In this document: positions 5,405 to 6,146 of the stretch, one piece after another
Position numbering within the stretch: position 1 is the stretch's first letter
Layout: every line of letters begins with the position of its first letter
Assembly: GCA_018829455.1 (NCBI GenBank)
Contig: JAHJUB010000103.1
Coordinates: 1-6,146 of the forward strand
Direction: 5' to 3'
Length of the DNA stretch: 6,146 nucleotides
Source: Candidatus Omnitrophota bacterium
GTDB taxonomy: Bacteria; Ratteibacteria; UBA8468; MWAK01
The notes under the pieces: model-generated
Told to the model about the DNA's origin: nothing
The model's database searches: none
Seen by the model: only the letters and a program-made list of their open reading frames with translations
Made by a program: the position numbers and the translations under genes

Positions 5405-5694
5405 GCGCTGGTAGATAAACACAAGCAAGTTCTGATTGTAAAGACAGCCCGGGACTGAAAAAAGGTTTCGGGAGAGACTTCAATCTTTCCCCGGAGGAGT
5501 TTGAAAACCGGTTAATTATCAAAGAACAAAAGAATTCGCCGGCCCGGCCAGGTTATTCTAACCTGTCTGTCCAAGAATAAGGGTTCACTTTAAATACAAC
5601 CTTTAAACCTGTTAACATTTTAACAACCTCCCTTTAATTATGGCCGCGATTTATTTCGCTGTCTATCTAATATTACCACTCCGAATATTTCCTG
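5405..5694. other. Gene-poor stretch with two small open frames on opposite strands
   Basis: No intact gene is recognised. On the plus strand a frame without ATG, GTG or TTG is open from 5419 to a TAA at 5578-5580; its segment FGRDFNLSPEEFENRLIIKE looks protein-like in composition, as would a remnant, but I do not recognise it. On the minus strand an ATG at 5618 opens a short frame described separately. No terminator hairpin is evident after the CBS-domain gene. Confidence 0.4.
5553..5618 (-). CDS. Possible 21-residue small protein or truncated gene start
   Basis: ATG at 5618 is preceded by GGGAGG (5627-5632) with an eight-base spacer, one of the best ribosome binding sites in the window. 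The frame begins MLTGLKVVFKVN and ends at a TAA after 21 codons. The product is not recognised. It lies 76 bases downstream of the CBS-domain gene on the same strand. It could be a real small protein, the surviving start of a gene whose body was lost, or chance. It runs antisense to the end of a plus-strand open frame. Confidence 0.3.
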   Translation of the reverse strand: MLTGLKVVFKVNPYSWTDRLE

Positions 5695-6146
5695 TCAATC
5701 TCCCTCGAGGATATCCGCCTGTTTTTGTAATTCTAAAATTCTGGTCGCAATCAATTTATCGAATATTATTCTCTCTATAAATCCATCGACTTTATTTTCT
5801 GGTGTAACAACAGGTAAATATTCTAAACTGTATTTGTTTAAAATGTCTCTTGCCTCTGAAAGCGTCGCCTCACTAGAAATAACAGCTCTAACCGGCTCTT
5901 GAAGGTCTGTTGCTAAAATTAAACCCTTTTGTTTGGATTCCTCCAGAATATTCCTGATGCTGTCCACGCTGATAATTCCGATTAATTTATTTTCGCTATT
6001 TACCGAAGGGTAATATAAATTACTGGTACTTCTGAAAATTGATAAAATTTCATCTAATGACATATTTTCGTATAAAAGCGGTGGATTTTTGTCTATTATT
6101 TCTTTAATTTTTGTTTTATAGATAAAATCCTCTTCTGAAATATTTA
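5695..6146 (-). CDS. C-terminal tandem CBS domains, probably of a ClC-type chloride channel/transporter (5' end beyond window)
   Basis: About 149 residues are visible, open to the right edge, so the true start lies outside; an internal Met at 6063 is not the start because the frame continues coding-like upstream of it (EEDFIYKTKIKEIIDKNPPL). Two CBS motifs follow each other: the first contains YYPSVNSENKLIGIISVDSI, the second begins near ILATDLQEPVRAVISSEATL and contains YLPVVTPENKVDGFIERII. Such Bateman modules bind adenine nucleotides and gate the attached protein. The pattern, with a short EEDF...Y.TKI lead-in and the pair at the very C terminus, resembles prokaryotic ClC chloride proteins ending in CBS pairs. 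The alternatives are other CBS-tailed transporters or a stand-alone CBS protein. No membrane segment is visible in the part present. Confidence 0.68.
   Translation of the reverse strand, partial: NISEEDFIYKTKIKEIIDKNPPLLYENMSLDEILSIFRSTSNLYYPSVNSENKLIGIISVDSIRNILEESKQKGLILATDLQEPVRAVISSEATLSEARDILNKYSLEYLPVVTPENKVDGFIERIIFDKLIATRILELQKQADILEGD

Noticed and set aside
5274..5522. Minus-strand frame of 82 codons opposite the surface-protein remnant
   Set aside because: Mirror of the plus-strand coding remnant, without a ribosome binding site; the plus-strand reading gives recognisable repeat and anchor features.

Overview
The window carries a cobamide (vitamin B12) nucleotide-loop assembly and remodelling operon on the minus strand, with the regulatory leader that controls it. 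The organism is a bacterium of moderate GC content. The riboswitch, AGGAGG-type ribosome binding sites, a TTG start and a flavoredoxin-like flavin reductase suggest an anaerobe, but the window contains no marker that fixes the phylum.

Layout, read in the direction of transcription (right to left). At the right edge (5695-6146) is the C-terminal part of a protein ending in two CBS domains, probably a ClC-type chloride channel or transporter. From about 5020 to 5694 there is no intact gene. That stretch holds the decayed 3' end of a plus-strand gene for a repeat-containing surface protein with a C-terminal membrane anchor, broken at a run of seven C, and a 21-codon minus-strand frame that has an unusually good ribosome binding site. 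Next comes a complete flavin reductase-like gene (4456-5007), whose ribosome binding site is overlapped by a perfect 8-bp inverted repeat. About 200 bases of unassigned sequence follow.

The B12 operon begins with a sigma-70-type promoter (4223-4253), a textbook cobalamin riboswitch (4037-4208) and a strong intrinsic terminator (3944-3980), an arrangement typical of attenuation. A 112-bp nested-palindrome repeat (3818-3929) lies between the terminator and the first gene. The tightly packed genes are cobU (TTG start), cbiR, cobT, cobS and cbiB. The first four overlap successively by 4, 28 and 20 bases. The last runs off the left edge.

How the genes work together: CbiB attaches the aminopropanol arm to the corrin ring, giving cobinamide (phosphate). 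CobU phosphorylates and guanylylates it to GDP-cobinamide. CobT activates the lower-ligand base to its alpha-ribotide. CobS joins the two. The second gene is best read as CbiR, the AP-endonuclease-2-like enzyme known to cut the nucleotide loop of imported cobamides so that the lower ligand can be replaced. The operon therefore looks built to capture foreign cobamides and rebuild them, under feedback control by the finished cofactor. No upstream corrin-ring genes are visible here.
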